Positions 1-12,362 of a stretch of DNA of 64,000 nucleotides are shown here, piece by piece (position 1 is the stretch's first letter; each line of letters opens with the position of its first letter). A model generated the notes under the pieces. The model was not told the origin of the DNA. It saw only the letters and a list, made by a program, of their open reading frames with translations, and made no database searches. Source of the DNA: Begonia masoniana (taxonomy: Eukaryota; Streptophyta; Magnoliopsida; Cucurbitales; Begoniaceae). The position numbers were made by a program, and so were the translations under genes. The stretch covers positions 488,196-552,195 of the forward strand of contig CM039504.1 in NCBI GenBank assembly GCA_022432975.1, written 5' to 3'.

Positions 1-1564
1 ATCAGATATTCAAGCAAGATACATTTGATTCGGATGCTTCAGATCCTCAATCTTTCTTGACAATATCATCCATTGGGTCTCACATTGGACCCACTGACCT
101 TCAAGTTTCAAATGGAATACCTCTTTCTCAGGAGCCCACCATTAATGGCAGTCAGATAGATGTGATGCAAAATGATTCTGATGAACTGGTGCATATAGAG
201 TCGCTGGTAAACGAATCTATCGAAGCAGAGGAGCATTCAGAAGAACGGCTTGGTAGTTTGGCAACTGATCATATAATGGAAAAGGAGAAGAATTCCGAAG
301 GATCAGTTATCACGATAGCAACTGATTCGACAGTAGAAAAGGAGAAGAATGGCGAGCAAGAATCCAAAGCAACAAAGACAACAGAAAATCCTGTAGGTTC
401 AGATGTGGTAGTAGAGACTGAAACGAACAGTGAACATAATTTGAAAGTTACAATGGCAAGAATAACTCCTCTAGTCTTAGATGTGGTTGTGGAGACTTTC
501 CCATTGAGGGTTGTTACTAGTTCAACTGATATCTTCGATCAAGACTCAGACGAAGTGATGAAAATGTCAGGTTCCTTGGAAGATCTTGAAATAGAAGTGT
601 TGGGGGAAAATGATGAGGTATCTGAAACAAAAATTACTTCGGAAAAAAGTTCTGATTCGATGGATTGTCAAACAACAACATTAGCAAGTCCCTCGCTAGG
701 AATGACATCTGACTTGTCGGAGGAGGAAACACTAAAAAAATCTGTAGATCTTCAAATGGAAAGCTTAAACGGCTTTATGCTTAAAGGACTTGAATATGAA
801 AAAATTGGAGGTCACAATGGGGTTCAAGTTAATTTTGTTGAAAATGATGCCCAACCATCTAAGAGCTTTGTACAAGGCCAGGCAACCGATGAAGCCAAGG
901 TGAGTTTTCATTGAAACTTCATGTGATTTTTGTTAAACTTGCGCTATTTTCTTGATGGTAATGGAAGGGGAAAAAGAACAAATAAAGGCAAGCATGTTTA
1001 TTTTGAAAGGAAGATCGGTTTTTTTTTGTTCGCTATAAATTTTTTGAAAACAATCAGCTCTTTGAAACACTTTTTATAGCACGCTGTCTATATCAGTGAC
1101 ATATGTGTCAAGTTTAAGCAGGGAGATGTGTGAATGCAGGTGTGCTTGTGATTTATTTGATGATCAATTTAAAAGATATTGATGTGGGTTTTTTTTTTGT
1201 TTTTTGAATTTGAATCAGATCTGAAAAAATGTGGATTAATTGATGATATACCTTTACAGGTTGTCAATGGTTTAAGCAACATCGAGAATGAAGCTAAAGG
1301 CAATATTGACGACAGCAATGAGTTGGAGAGGGAAACCAACCCAACTTTGGATAGAATCAACCTGTGAGTTTTCATGATTGATTCCAAACGTCTAATTATT
1401 TTACCTTTGCTATTTTGAGATCACTGATTTGTCTTCGACATAAATCTTTGTACAGAGAGTCGTGGGAAGGCAACTCAAAAAGCCGGGCAAAAGAAGAGAA
1501 AAATCTTGTTTTAGCTTTATTCAAGGCATTTCGTCAATTTTGGTCTGATTTTTTTCGAGTATGA
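1..1564 (+). CDS. C-terminal part of an acidic protein of unknown function
   Basis: The reading frame is already open at the window edge, so the 5' part lies outside. Three exons fit: 1-899, 1260-1363 and 1456-1564, each bounded by GT-AG (donor GTGAGT at 900 and 1364; acceptors ending CAG). They join in frame to a TGA at 1562. The visible part is about 370 residues, rich in Glu, Ser and Asp, with loosely repeated EKEKN segments near residues 80-105 and no recognisable domain. The last 17 residues are hydrophobic and aromatic (LALFKAFRQFWSDFFRV), unlike the rest, and could be a helix that binds a partner or a membrane. I do not recognise the family. The exon 2/3 phase supports the chosen end; a second acceptor two bases downstream (1458) would give a different short tail. 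Confidence 0.6.
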
Positions 1565-2038
1565 AAATTATAGGTTTTGTTTTGTGGTTGTGAAGTAGAT
1601 GAAGGAAGAGTTATGTACTTATGCTTTGTGCCTATTTCTATCTTAATCCATCGCATCTTTCCCGGAAACTTCAATTTTTTTGATCGATCGATTGATCGTT
1701 CTTTGTTTGCGAATGTTCGAAATGACCTGCATTTGTTTTTTTCTTTTTCCGCAACCAAAATAAGCGTGATCTGCAGGAGGAGATGAGCGAATTTGTAGTG
1801 GAGAAAATTTATTTATTCACAAAAAACTAAACCAATAATCTGGTAGTACTTGAGAGAGATGGGATAAAATACAAGCATTGGCCCTGATGCAAATAACAGT
1901 CAACACTCAAAACAATCGAGATTGGAAAGAAAGATCCTAGCACATAATAAGTTAACTCAGACTATGAACAGGCATGACAAAGTAGAACGAGGAAGAAGGA
2001 GAAGGAGAGAAGGGTACAGCTCCAGAGCTGATAAAATC
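1565..2038. other. Convergent 3' flanks, no gene seen
   Basis: This is the tail-to-tail gap between the unknown acidic gene (+) and the DUF1997 gene (-). It is AT-rich and holds only short open frames. A small GATCGATCGATTGATCG run lies near 1681-1697. It probably holds both 3' UTRs. Confidence 0.5.
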
Positions 2039-3805
2039 TCAAATCTCACCAGTTCCAAGCGGTTGCCTTGAAGCATCACCCGACGCCCATGCTTGATAGT
2101 CCTTCACAAGCTGTCAACCAAATCATCATGTTTTATTAAAGCAAGTCTATATCTTATTTAAACCACTGCAAGGACTGTCGCTAAGATGTGCAAAATCAGA
2201 ATACATTCAAGCAGGAATTTCAATCATACGATTCTCGCCTACTTCATGATTCAGGTATCCAAGCAGAAATTTTAATAAACACATATCCCAACAAATGGTT
2301 ACTGGTTTTTCCTGCGCATGGAGATTGGAGTCGTGACTGTTCGGCGTGAATCTAACTTTTAGACCACCGTTCTGTTTCTTAATATAAGAAGTCTGAAAAG
2401 GAAACTTTCCTAAGAAAGGGATAGTGTCTCAAATGTTATAATGTTTAAAAAGATATCATGGATAAAATCTATCTAAAATAAGCACAACATTCTGCTTATG
2501 TGTGCAGGTTAAAAAATCCAGCTAAATTAGAGCGAGCCACAATCATAAAAGCAACTTTAAGCATTATTACTAGAAGAAAATGGAAGAAATGTAGAATACC
2601 TGCGTCATAAACCGAGGAAGCATGAGCCTTAGAATCTGATCAAGGACTTGGGTCCCAGCAGATTCGATTGCTTGCACAGGAATAACACGAAATGCAAAGG
2701 GTATTTCAATTGCGACCTAAACTCCAAGGAATAATACCAAATATTCCATGTGAGTGAGCGATTTTACTCCAAATAACACTGTATGTTTAGAATCGGTAAT
2801 GTTTTCATCACTACCTCAATGACAGCATCGGAAGTAAGTTGTTGCACCAAGGAGCTACCTTTGTTGCTGTCGCAGGAGATCTGGTTCACCATAGAAGCTG
2901 CATTCCCACACCAAACCAATGTCAAAGAAGTCCTGAAAAACCATAAACCGAGTGACTAGCATGATGGACGGTTGATCTTTGAGAAAACAGTAGGAACTCT
3001 TGTTTCATTGTCAATTACTCATTTCATCAAAACAAATACCCCCAGGCCCACCATCTTTGTAACAAAATGGTAGCACAAATAAAGAAGAAAAAACAAATTC
3101 AAAAGTTTTTTTTGTTAGATATAAATTTTCATTTCCTTTAACATGCTATGAAAAACTCAGATTCCTTACCGTCAAACTTGTCATTCTGTGCAGCAACAAT
3201 GGGGGAGCCCTCGAGCTGTCACAAATCATCAAATCACAAACAGATATGCACACACAAAATGCACGAAAAGGAAAGAAATATCGTGTAAGGTTTTATACAA
3301 TTACAAACCTTACAAGACAAAAGCTTTATGACACATCCATTGGGCTGTTCTTCAACTCTGACATCCAAAACAGGGCAAACTTCAAAAGCAAAGAATTTGA
3401 ACCTATATACGTAACACCTGAAGGTGTTATCGTCCACCCTTTCAATCCTCTCAGCATCCAATACCGAATACTGGCTTGCAGGCAAGCTCATATACTCAGC
3501 TGCACCAATTCAATAGAAATATAAACACTAAATTAAGAATTTCAAAACCAACAGAATTCCCTTGACTCAAAATCACTCCTAACATTACTTAGAGGTCGCT
3601 CCAGTTGCCGAACCGAAACCGACTCACGACGCCGAGCAACGAACCGAGCTTTTGGGGAAAAACTCGCGGACATGCGAAGCGAAGTTCTTGAAGTCGCATT
3701 GCTTAAAGAAAGACGAACAACAGGATCGTGCATGAGAAAAAAAGTTCTTTTAGGGTTCTTACAAGGATGTAAAATGGAGCTCAAAGAGCAAGAACCCAAC
3801 GCCAT
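2039..3805 (-). CDS. DUF1997 family protein, probably plastid-targeted
   Basis: Six exons read on the minus strand: 3805-3589, 3499-3309, 3215-3170, 2897-2815, 2716-2600 and 2110-2039. All have GT-AG borders, phases join without a break, and the total is 726 nt (241 aa). The first ~70 residues are Ser/Arg-rich and poor in acids, as in a chloroplast transit peptide. The mature part has the DUF1997 signature: PLTEYMSLPASQYSVLDAER, then RIERVDDNTFRCYVYRF and LEGSPIVAAQNDKFD. The family is shared by cyanobacteria and plants, and its biochemical role is not established. The start at 3805 (MALGSCSL) was chosen over an upstream in-frame ATG at 3880 because it begins the transit-like region. It faces the kelch gene across about 1.2 kb. 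As I recall, the Arabidopsis match is At5g04440. Function inferred by family only. Confidence 0.85.
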
Positions 3806-5056
3806 TTTCGCAGACCCACTCCTTTTGCAGGAAAACAGAAAAGGGCAGTCGAGATTAGGGCTCAATGTAGGTACCAACAAGGTTGGAGGAAATCGTCGCA
3901 GTAGTTAGACTGTAAATATGACTGAATTTGGTAAAGGCAGAAGGAGAAGCTTGGAGTTGGAGGATAAGGCCACTGGCCAGTGGCAGGTACTCCGTTGAAG
4001 TTTCAATTGTTAAAGTCAAACACCTGGTCCTTAAGTGAATTATGTACCCAGTAATTGTAATAGTTATGCTTTTAACCCATCATCTAATTAGGATTAATTA
4101 CATTTATAATTATTATTTGTTAAAGAAATTATATTAATTAAGAGATAAAAGTAATGACATGGCTGGAGTAAATCAGTGAGGGAAACGTGGACGTGTTATT
4201 AGCTGACACGTAGACATAATGCTTACGTGGCATAGTACTTGTCCTTTTCCATACAGAGTGGAAGATAAAATCCTAAGACACAGCTCAGCCGACACGATGA
4301 GCTTCGCTCTTTCTCTCTCTCTCTCTCTCTCTCTCTGTTAGAGACGACTTAACGGTGGTCTTGGATTCCCCGTCTAGGTATCATCGGAGATTCAGCACAC
4401 TCTGATCTCGCTGCCGTACATTGTTATTTTATTGATCTCCGTTTCTTTCGCAAATCTGAACTAGATCTCCTGCAACGAATTGGATATTTTCGTATTCCTT
4501 AATTTTTTGGTGCGTTCTCTATATCTCTCAGTTTCCGGGATTTACTCATTGTTTTTGGTAGAACTAGTTTGGTTCCTCGGAAATTTAATACATATTAAGT
4601 CCATTTGAATACTATTACCATTGAATCTTTTTTTTTTTGGTCGGTTTTTACTGTTTCTACATTGGTTCAAGGCACATCAAAGTAGGATCTGTGAATGGAA
4701 AATTCTACATCTTTCCATCACATTTGGTGCTTTTTGATAATGATGTCTATTGGAGGGGCTGCTTAAATTGGTTCAATGGTTATATAGTCTAGTTGATTTA
4801 GAACTCGATATTTCTCTGTCTTAAACAAATATATGTCAACGTAGCATTTCTAATGCAACCGCAAAGAAACTTTGTGGGGATGCGATGTTCTAACAGTTGG
4901 ACCTTTTGTCATGTGATGTTATTTTTTTAATTGATGCAAATTCATGCTCGACTTCCACCATTTTTATTTTGTTGTACTTTGGTTTCTCGCTGAGATGAAA
5001 ATTAACCAATCTAAAGTGATGGACTTAATTGACCTGCAGTTGGGACAAACGTGGAA
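3806..5056. other. Divergent promoter region and kelch 5' leader
   Basis: The gap between the DUF1997 start (-) and the kelch start codon (+). It holds a (CT)n tract at about 4313-4335, typical of a plant leader, and probably a 5' UTR intron ending at the acceptor CTGCAG at 5034-5039, just before the start-codon exon. No additional coding exon was found. Confidence 0.5.
4184..4231. promoter_or_regulatory. Cluster of ACGT-core (ABRE/G-box-like) motifs
   Basis: Within about 50 bases there are AACGTGG (4184-4190), GGACGTGT just after it, GACACGTAG near 4205 and TACGTGGC near 4224-4231. ACGT cores flanked by GG or GC are the usual binding sites of plant bZIP factors, as in ABA and light responses. 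They lie upstream of the kelch gene's (CT)n leader and could serve either divergent gene. This is pattern evidence only. Confidence 0.4.
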
Positions 5057-8000
5057 ATGGATAAAAATTGGCTATTGGAGTTGGCTTATGATGAGTGGGT
5101 AGCAGTCCCAATTGCTGGTTCACGACCATCAGCACGCTACAAGGTTTTATTATTTCTTTGGAAGAAAATAATGATGTAATTTCGAAAGCTATAGTTGTTG
5201 TTGGTTCCAACACTTATTTTGGCTTATTCTCTCTTTTTATTGTGGACTTAACAGCAATCATCTAACCTAGATTAATATTTTGATTGAATCTTAATAACTC
5301 CAATAGTACTGTAGTCTGTTGTTTGAGGCCTTTATGCGAACGCTAATCCACCCAAAAGTTTTTATTCCAAAATTGACAATGCATTTCTGATTTGCTGTAG
5401 CACACGGCAGCAGTGGCTGATGAGAAACTCTACATTGTGGGAGGTAGTCGTAATGGTCGGTATCTATCTGATGTCCAGGTAGTGGACAATCACGACTATA
5501 TTTGTCAATTATCTTTTCTTTTTTGCATGTCCACACTACTGTATGTCGGAATGTTTATCATTAAGTTCTATTCTTGCAGGTCTTTGATCTTAGATATTTT
5601 TCATGGTCCAATCTAAAACTGCAATCTGATCCCAAACCACAAAATGTTGAAGATGGTAATTCAGAGGAAGTCCTTCCAGCTATCTCAGGTCATGCTATGG
5701 TGAGTGTTAACCTTTCAATTCCTTTCTGAACTTCTGATTCACATTCTCAATATTTTCTACTCAATTTACAAAACATCATTATTCTTCTTTTTTTGTAGAT
5801 TAAGTGGGGACAAAAACTTCTTCTCCTGGGTGGAAATACAAAGCGATCATCTGATAAAATTATAGGTTTGTTCTTTTGAGCCTTGACTTTGCTGAGGGGA
5901 GTTTTTAATGTTTTTCTTCAAGAACTTAATGTTATTCATCTCATCCCTCATCACACATCTGATGCAGTGCGGTTCATTGACCTTGAAACACATGTCTGTG
6001 GCATTATGGAAACCTTTGGAAAAGTTCCGGTATAAAATTAAATTGATTAAAGATTTTACCCATGCCTGTACTGTGTCTGTATACTCTCTGGACCAGTGTT
6101 TTTATTTCTCCTTTGAAACAAGTGATACATCAGATCATTATCATTTATTATGTCAGGTTGATCGTGCTGGGCACTCTGCTACACTTGTTGGTTCTAGAAT
6201 TATAATTTTTGGTGGAGAAGACAGGAAAAGGAGATTATTTAATGATGTCCATATTCTTGATCTTGAAACGATGACTTGGGATGCATTAGATCTGGCGTAA
6301 GTATTGATCATAGTTTATTCAGAAGCTATCAAATTTAAATTAAGAGTTACGCACCACTTCTTTGTGTTTTGATAGCCAGACACCACCAGCTCCTAGGTTC
6401 GACCACACAGCTGCTGTGCACGCAGAAAATTACCTTTTAGTTTTTGGTGGTTGTTCCCATTCTGTCTTCTTCAATGATCTGCACATACTTGATTTGCAGG
6501 CAGTAAGTACTTGCATTTTCAATGCATCTCTTCTTAGAGTGCGGGTATATTAAAAGTTAGGCTTTTTTACTCACTTTCAGAGAAGATTACTTTTTCATGA
6601 TTATAATTTTTCAGTTTCAGCCAAAGTTAGTCAAGTGATATATGGTCTCGTACAATGCGTAAAACCTATTAACGATGAATATTTTCAATCCACGATTCCC
6701 AACCCTGCCAAACATGGATATATCTCCAGTTTGAGAATATTGCCTGATATAAGATATAAGGTTTCAGCTATATAAATACTTGGATGCCATCATCCTCCAG
6801 CTTGGTTTCATTTGTTTTAGCTCAATCTTTCCATTTTTGTTGACATGCATGAGATTTCCTGTGATGCAGTTCGACAAATTACAAAATGTCAAATGCAGAT
6901 TTTTTTTTTCACTTAATCTCTTTCATGATGAATAAATTTCAGTTTGAATACTACCATGATGTTACCATGTAACACCCAAAGCTAAAGAGATTACAACACG
7001 TCGAATGCAATGTTGCATAAAATGCATTTGTGAACAATTCTTAGATTTGAGCAACTTCAAGAATCTACAAACTACTGTAATGATAATACAGTGGAAAAAT
7101 AAAATCTGACTCTTAAACTTACTTAACACTATCAATTACATTTTTCCATGTTACCATAATACACCTTGATTCTTTGAAAAAGGATATACTAGGAGGTGCA
7201 TTACTGTGAATTTTTCTATTTTTTATTGAATTCTCAAATAGAATTTAATTCTAAAATAGAATTTAGTTGCTGAGATTGAAGTTGTCAATCTTAGTAATAG
7301 TTGGACCAATAAAAGAACTTAGGGATAGATAACAAATGTTTGAGAAATGTCATTGTTGTCAGTGATGTTTGGCCATCAAATTACTGAAAGTGAGGCTTTT
7401 ACTCTTGGCACCATTTATTTACTCATTTTCACAAGATGTTGTCATGCTTTTGCTTGTTATCATGACAATCCAGGGAAGTAAAAATTTCTATTACCCGCTA
7501 CTAGTTCAAAAGAAAAGCATATGTAAATAAAAAATGACGTTGTTACTTCGATTTTGATTCATTTCCTTCTTTTGCATTTATTCTTAGTATGTAATATATT
7601 TCTATGTTGCAGATGGAATGGTCACAGCCACAGACAAATGATTCAGTGACCCATCGGGCAGGTCATACTGGTGTAACCATTGATGAAAACTGGTATATTG
7701 TTGGCGGTGGAGATAACAGAAATGGTACTAAAATTTGAATTTTTGAGCTTTCTCATGGTGAATATTTCGTTATCGACACATTTCATGGACATTTATATTA
7801 ATTTGTAGGTTGTTCTGTCACCATTGTGCTAAATATGTCTAAGTTAGTGTGGTCAGCACTGGCAAGAGTAAATCAAAGAGATTTCCTGGCTAGTGAGGTG
7901 ACTACTTTTTGCTTTGAGAATTTGTATGCCTTCAGTTCCCTTTCTGATTATGGCTTAGCTATTTGTAATTTTGAATAGCACATCTTTTTGAGCGTTATAA

Positions 8001-9647
8001 ACTGTGATTTCTGATGCTATGTTTGGATAATTGAGTTCCAGATGTAATTATATTATGAGATATTGGTCACCAAAACAAAATGACGATGGGTACATTTTGC
8101 AAAATAGGGACCAAGTGTTTGCTCGGCTACAATTGATGGAGAGAGATATTTAACTGCTTTTGGTGGATACAATGGGAAATATAGCAATGAGGTGAGACAT
8201 ATATTTCAGTCTTTTTCAAAAATAAATTTGGGTACTCTTGTTGGTGTTATAGTTGCTTGAGAAGGTGATGGTGAATAATATACTAATGACTTTAGCAAGT
8301 TATGTTATAATGACTTTAGCAAGTTATGTTATGTAAGATGACGAGTTAGATAAATTCAATTCCGATGGTTTGCGGACTATCAATTGCAATGTGCAATGAG
8401 AATGAGAAATAACTTGTATAGATAGCTGGTAAGAATGGTTTTACAGTACTCGTGAAGAATAAACCATAATAAATGCAAATGGGATAAACTTCATGGTCGA
8501 GTTGAAACAACTATATGTAGCTGGATTGTACTACTATTCTTAGATGCATAGTAGTATGCTGTAGTGACTTCAGTATCTTAAGAAAACCCAACCGAGGTGG
8601 CATGTTTGACTAAAATTTCAAACACCGGATTTTTATTACCCCTTCATTACCATGGTCAGTACCATAAGCACCATCTTTGTTACCCCAAGACATCTTCTTC
8701 CTTTTCTTTCATGTACTGTGTTTTATATTTGTGAATTGTAATCTGCCTGCGGAGCATATGAAAACATGCCAGGTTTCTGCTGCCTAAACGCTTTAAGTGA
8801 TCAAATTAATTTATTTTCAGCTTGGTTTCTAAAGTGCTTTCTGATTCTCTTATATTTCCGTTTCTTTGTTCTTATAATGTAATAGATTTTTGTCATGAGA
8901 CTTAAACCGAGAGATTCATCACGACCCAAGATTTTCCAGTCACCAGCTGCAGCTGCTGCGGCAGCTTCTGTTACTGCCGCTTATGCATTAGCCAAGACTG
9001 AAAAATTGGATGTGACAGCAATAGAAGGCTCAAACGGTATCGGAATGCAAAATAATATTTTTCGATTAGATCAAAGAGTTGGCATTAATGCTGAGGAGGA
9101 AGCTAAAGCCAAATTACAACTATCACTTGCACAAGTCAGATCGGAAAATTCTAGGCTTCAAGAAGAGATTGATGAAGTTAACAATACTCATGCCGAGCTA
9201 TCCAAAGTATGCTTTGTAGTAAAGTTGGTTAAAATTCATAATGAATTTGTTCAATTCTGCCGTTATTTATCTTTCAATCCTTCAGGAACTTCAATCAGTT
9301 CAAGGTCAACTACTAGCTGAGAGATCAAGATGCTTTAAATTAGAGGTTTCTCCTATAATTTTATTGCAGATCCACCTCCCCTGAAAATTTCATTAGAAAT
9401 CCATTATTTGAAGGACTGCACATTTTCGGTCAAATCAAGTTCTGTAGTTTCTCAGAATTCTTGTTGTAATTTTCAGGCGCAGATTGTAGAACTACAGAAA
9501 ATGCTTGAATCAATGCCGTCGATAGAGAACGAAGTCCAAATACTCAGAAGACAAAAATCAGCTATGGAGCGAGATATGGAGCTTGCTTCGTCCGTTCAGA
9601 GGCAAGGCTCCGGCAGTGTGTGGCGGTGGATTGGCGGCGGCACCTGA
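5057..9647 (+). CDS. Kelch-repeat protein with C-terminal coiled coil (ACBP4/5-like, no acyl-CoA domain)
   Basis: Thirteen coding exons join in frame to 1518 nt (505 aa): 5057-5143, 5401-5478, 5580-5699, 5799-5865, 5968-6029, 6157-6296, 6376-6502, 7613-7724, 7809-7897, 8108-8191, 8886-9206, 9286-9345, 9477-9647. Residues ~20-320 carry six or so kelch units (RPSARYKHTAAVADEKLYIV, GHSATLVGSRIIIFGG, RFDHTAAVHAENYLLVFGG, TAFGGYNGKYSNE), expected to fold as a beta-propeller. An Ala-rich patch follows, then a coiled coil from about residue 385 (AEEEAKAKLQLSLAQVRSEN to LRRQKSAMERDME). The tail ends in WRWIGGGT. Plant ACBP4/ACBP5 share this kelch plus coiled-coil layout but begin with an acyl-CoA-binding domain. 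Here the start MDKNWLLELAYDEW leaves no room for one. Likely a protein-interaction scaffold; partners unknown. Remembered Arabidopsis match: At5g04420. The 1.1-kb intron 6503-7612 holds nothing recognisable. Confidence 0.9.
8284..8333 (+). repeat. 25-bp direct tandem duplication in a kelch intron
   Basis: AATGACTTTAGCAAGTTATG and the few bases after it occur twice back to back (first copy at 8284, second at 8309) inside intron 8192-8885. The copies look identical, so the duplication is probably recent. Confidence 0.85.
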
Positions 9648-10206
9648 ACTGCATAGATTTTTTCCCATTTTGAAATAGCTTAAATTCTTTCCGTGTTGAG
9701 AATTTATTCCTTCGACAGATGTTAAGAGAGATGCATCAAGGGTGTGGTTATTTACCTATCGTTGTACTTGACAAACAACCTTCGCCATTCTTTCACATGT
9801 TTGATTCGCTCAACATTTCAAATCTAGACGAGGTTTCTGGATTATGATTTGTTCATCATTGATACTATTGCTTTTTTCCATGAGAAAATGCAGTGGAATA
9901 AGTTGTGAGAATATGCTATTGATTTGCTACGGTTCTTTCGGCGATGCTATACTCTTGAACCAAAATTTTGGATCATCCGCCGAGAATTACGACATTTATG
10001 AGCAGAAGAGACCGCAATGAAGAAAGTGCATTCAGTTCAATCCCATGAACAACCTGTACTTTTCAAGCATAAAATTCTGTCTGCAATACAAAATACAAAA
10101 CAAAATTGGATATCGACTTCCTGTCAATAATACTAGTCTAGAAGTGGACACACAAGACATTTATACGGATAACTTAACCATGTAATTTCCGATTCCAAAA
10201 ATTTGC
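9648..10206. other. Convergent 3' flanks, no gene seen
   Basis: Tail-to-tail gap between the kelch gene (+) and the NAC pseudogene (-). It is AT-rich, with no open frame of note and no repeat detected by eye. Confidence 0.5.
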
Positions 10207-12362
10207 CTACCTGTGACAAATGCAGGCAGAACCCACTTTGAAACCCAAAGAAAGAATCAGGACCCAAAATAGGATGAAGAACAGGAAGCATGGAGACACC
10301 AAGGATTCCGGCTTCAACAAGAGCACTCCAGCTAATGGAAACAGCATGGCAGAACTAATATCCCCCGATGGAATAATCTTCTTACCGAAAAATAGCCCAT
10401 CCGACGACTCCTTATTCGACTCATGCCAGCTGTCACATGAACTGCCCTCGAAGGTTGAACCAATGAGCGGAGCTGAAGAGCGGCTTCTTTGAAGGGATCT
10501 CTGAAGCAAATGCAGGAGGAGCAGGCAGGCTGCCTAAAATGTCACTAGCTGATTGAATGATAGAAAATTTGGTGTCTGACAGGCAAAATGTCGATCGATC
10601 AAAGCAAAAATTAGCGGAAGATGAAAGAACATGCTTGAAGTGAAGAATCAATTCTACCTGTTTTTGCTGGTGAGATCTCCAACTTTTTCTTTGAAGAGGA
10701 TGCATCAGAGAGCTGTTTGCTTACCATGGATGTATGATCAACTTCTCCATTCGCAAGCTGTTGAAATTTTTTTCAAGTTAATTGACAAGCTGTACCTTTC
10801 ATTTAATCACTAAATAGAACATTTTGTATAAAAAAAAAAGAATGCAAATCTCACATTGTCAGCTAGAGATGCTTGGTCTGAAACTAGTTCTTCACTGCCG
10901 ATAATTTCAGAAGGATCGAAAGACATGAATGAGTTGTCGCCATCTGCATTAAAGAATGTGAGATAATTGTCGAGCAAATCAAAACCAGTAGAGTCGTCTT
11001 TCATTGGTTCGAAAGACTGTCAGTCTCGAGGAATAATCCATCATCAAATGACATATTATTAGGAACATTCAAGTCTGGTTCATTGACTAAATAGTTAACG
11101 TCCTTTGATTGCAAATCTTCTGTATGCATCTCAGAAATCAGGTCATCCCATAGCTTAGAAGTTTCACCCATGTCTATGATAAGCTTCTGATTATCATCTT
11201 CAACAAAATCATCGAACTGGTTAATGTCAATGCTTGTTTCTCCATGGTAGAAGCTTGAGAGAACCTGTGGATTTTCTGATGAAACTCCTTGATCATCCTG
11301 AGACATTGAGAAAGCATGATATAAGATATATCTACTCCAAAGTAGATTAAAACAAAGTCTATATCATCACCTCAAGTTTCATATCAATAATCAGATACAA
11401 AATGGGACGAATAATATTATGGAAATGAAAAAAAAAAAATGAAGGTAAATGGCAATCAGCAGGTTTCTGATGAAAAATATAAAGCTCTGACTATTTCAGA
11501 CTTCAGACTAAGTGATTATGAAGAAGATAGAACAGACCTGTTTAAAGTCGTCTACTTCGCCATACACATCTTCATGGGCAAGCTCCTCGTTCGTACACTG
11601 CCTCTTGTCCGGGAACTGAAAACAGCTCTTCATCATCTTCCCATTCCTCCTCCACAAAGGGTGCTCCATATTTTTCTCCATTTTTAGGTCCAGGACCACT
11701 TTTCTGAAATATCCTACAAAGAACAAACGAATCCTCCCCCACCCAGAAGCATAACCCATCAATTCTAATCAACCAATTTCAACAAAGAAGCGCAGAAAGA
11801 TTTACAGTTATCAAACTACTCTCACCGGAAATATCCCTTTCTTCTCCAATTCCTCGTCGACAAGACGATACTCATGCATCACCCAATTGGTACGTGTCCC
11901 TCGAGGAGCTCGACCACTATGATAAACGAGCGTCTTTTTCATTCCAACCGTCCGCGAATTGTGCCGCACCTCCCGATCCTTTCCTGTGGTCTTCCAGTAG
12001 CCTTTCTCGGTAACTCGGTTCGTCCTCGAACTATTTCCAAACTTCTTATATAACGCGCCGAAAAAGTACCATTCCAGGTCTTTAGTTTTCAACTTCGACT
12101 TATCTGGAAAAAAACCCAAGAATCAAAGAACAAAATTGAAGTCATAAGATTAAAAAGAAACTAAATTCCGATAAACGGAGAGGACGGAGCTAGACCTGGG
12201 AGATCCCAAGGCTCATATTTGTAGATATCGACGACGGAAATGGGTTCGAAGCTGAAAATTTTGCCAGAGACCTTGCGTTTGAGATAGAAGCAAACGAGTT
12301 CTTCATCGGTAGGATGGAATCTGAATCCAGGGAGTTAGTGAACGTTCAGAAAGGAGGCCCAT
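10207..12362 (-). pseudogene. NAC transcription factor with membrane tail (NTL/NAC078 type), frameshifted
   Basis: Six exon-like blocks on the minus strand: 12362-12196, 12103-11826, 11733-11538, 11297-10855, 10757-10658, 10575-10207, with good splice signals. They encode a NAC domain ([73 protein letters not shown]), an acidic activation region, the HVTAGM motif and a C-terminal transmembrane stretch (FLFFILFWVLILSLGFKVGS). In this family the tail anchors the factor to a membrane until cleavage releases it. The frame is broken about five times: near 12328-12334, 11589-11610, 11008-11014, between 10440 and 10500, and between 10405 and 10421. No conserved block has an internal stop. Either a young pseudogene or a stretch of assembly indels. 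The position beside the kelch gene matches Arabidopsis NAC078 (At5g04410) from memory. Confidence 0.75.
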
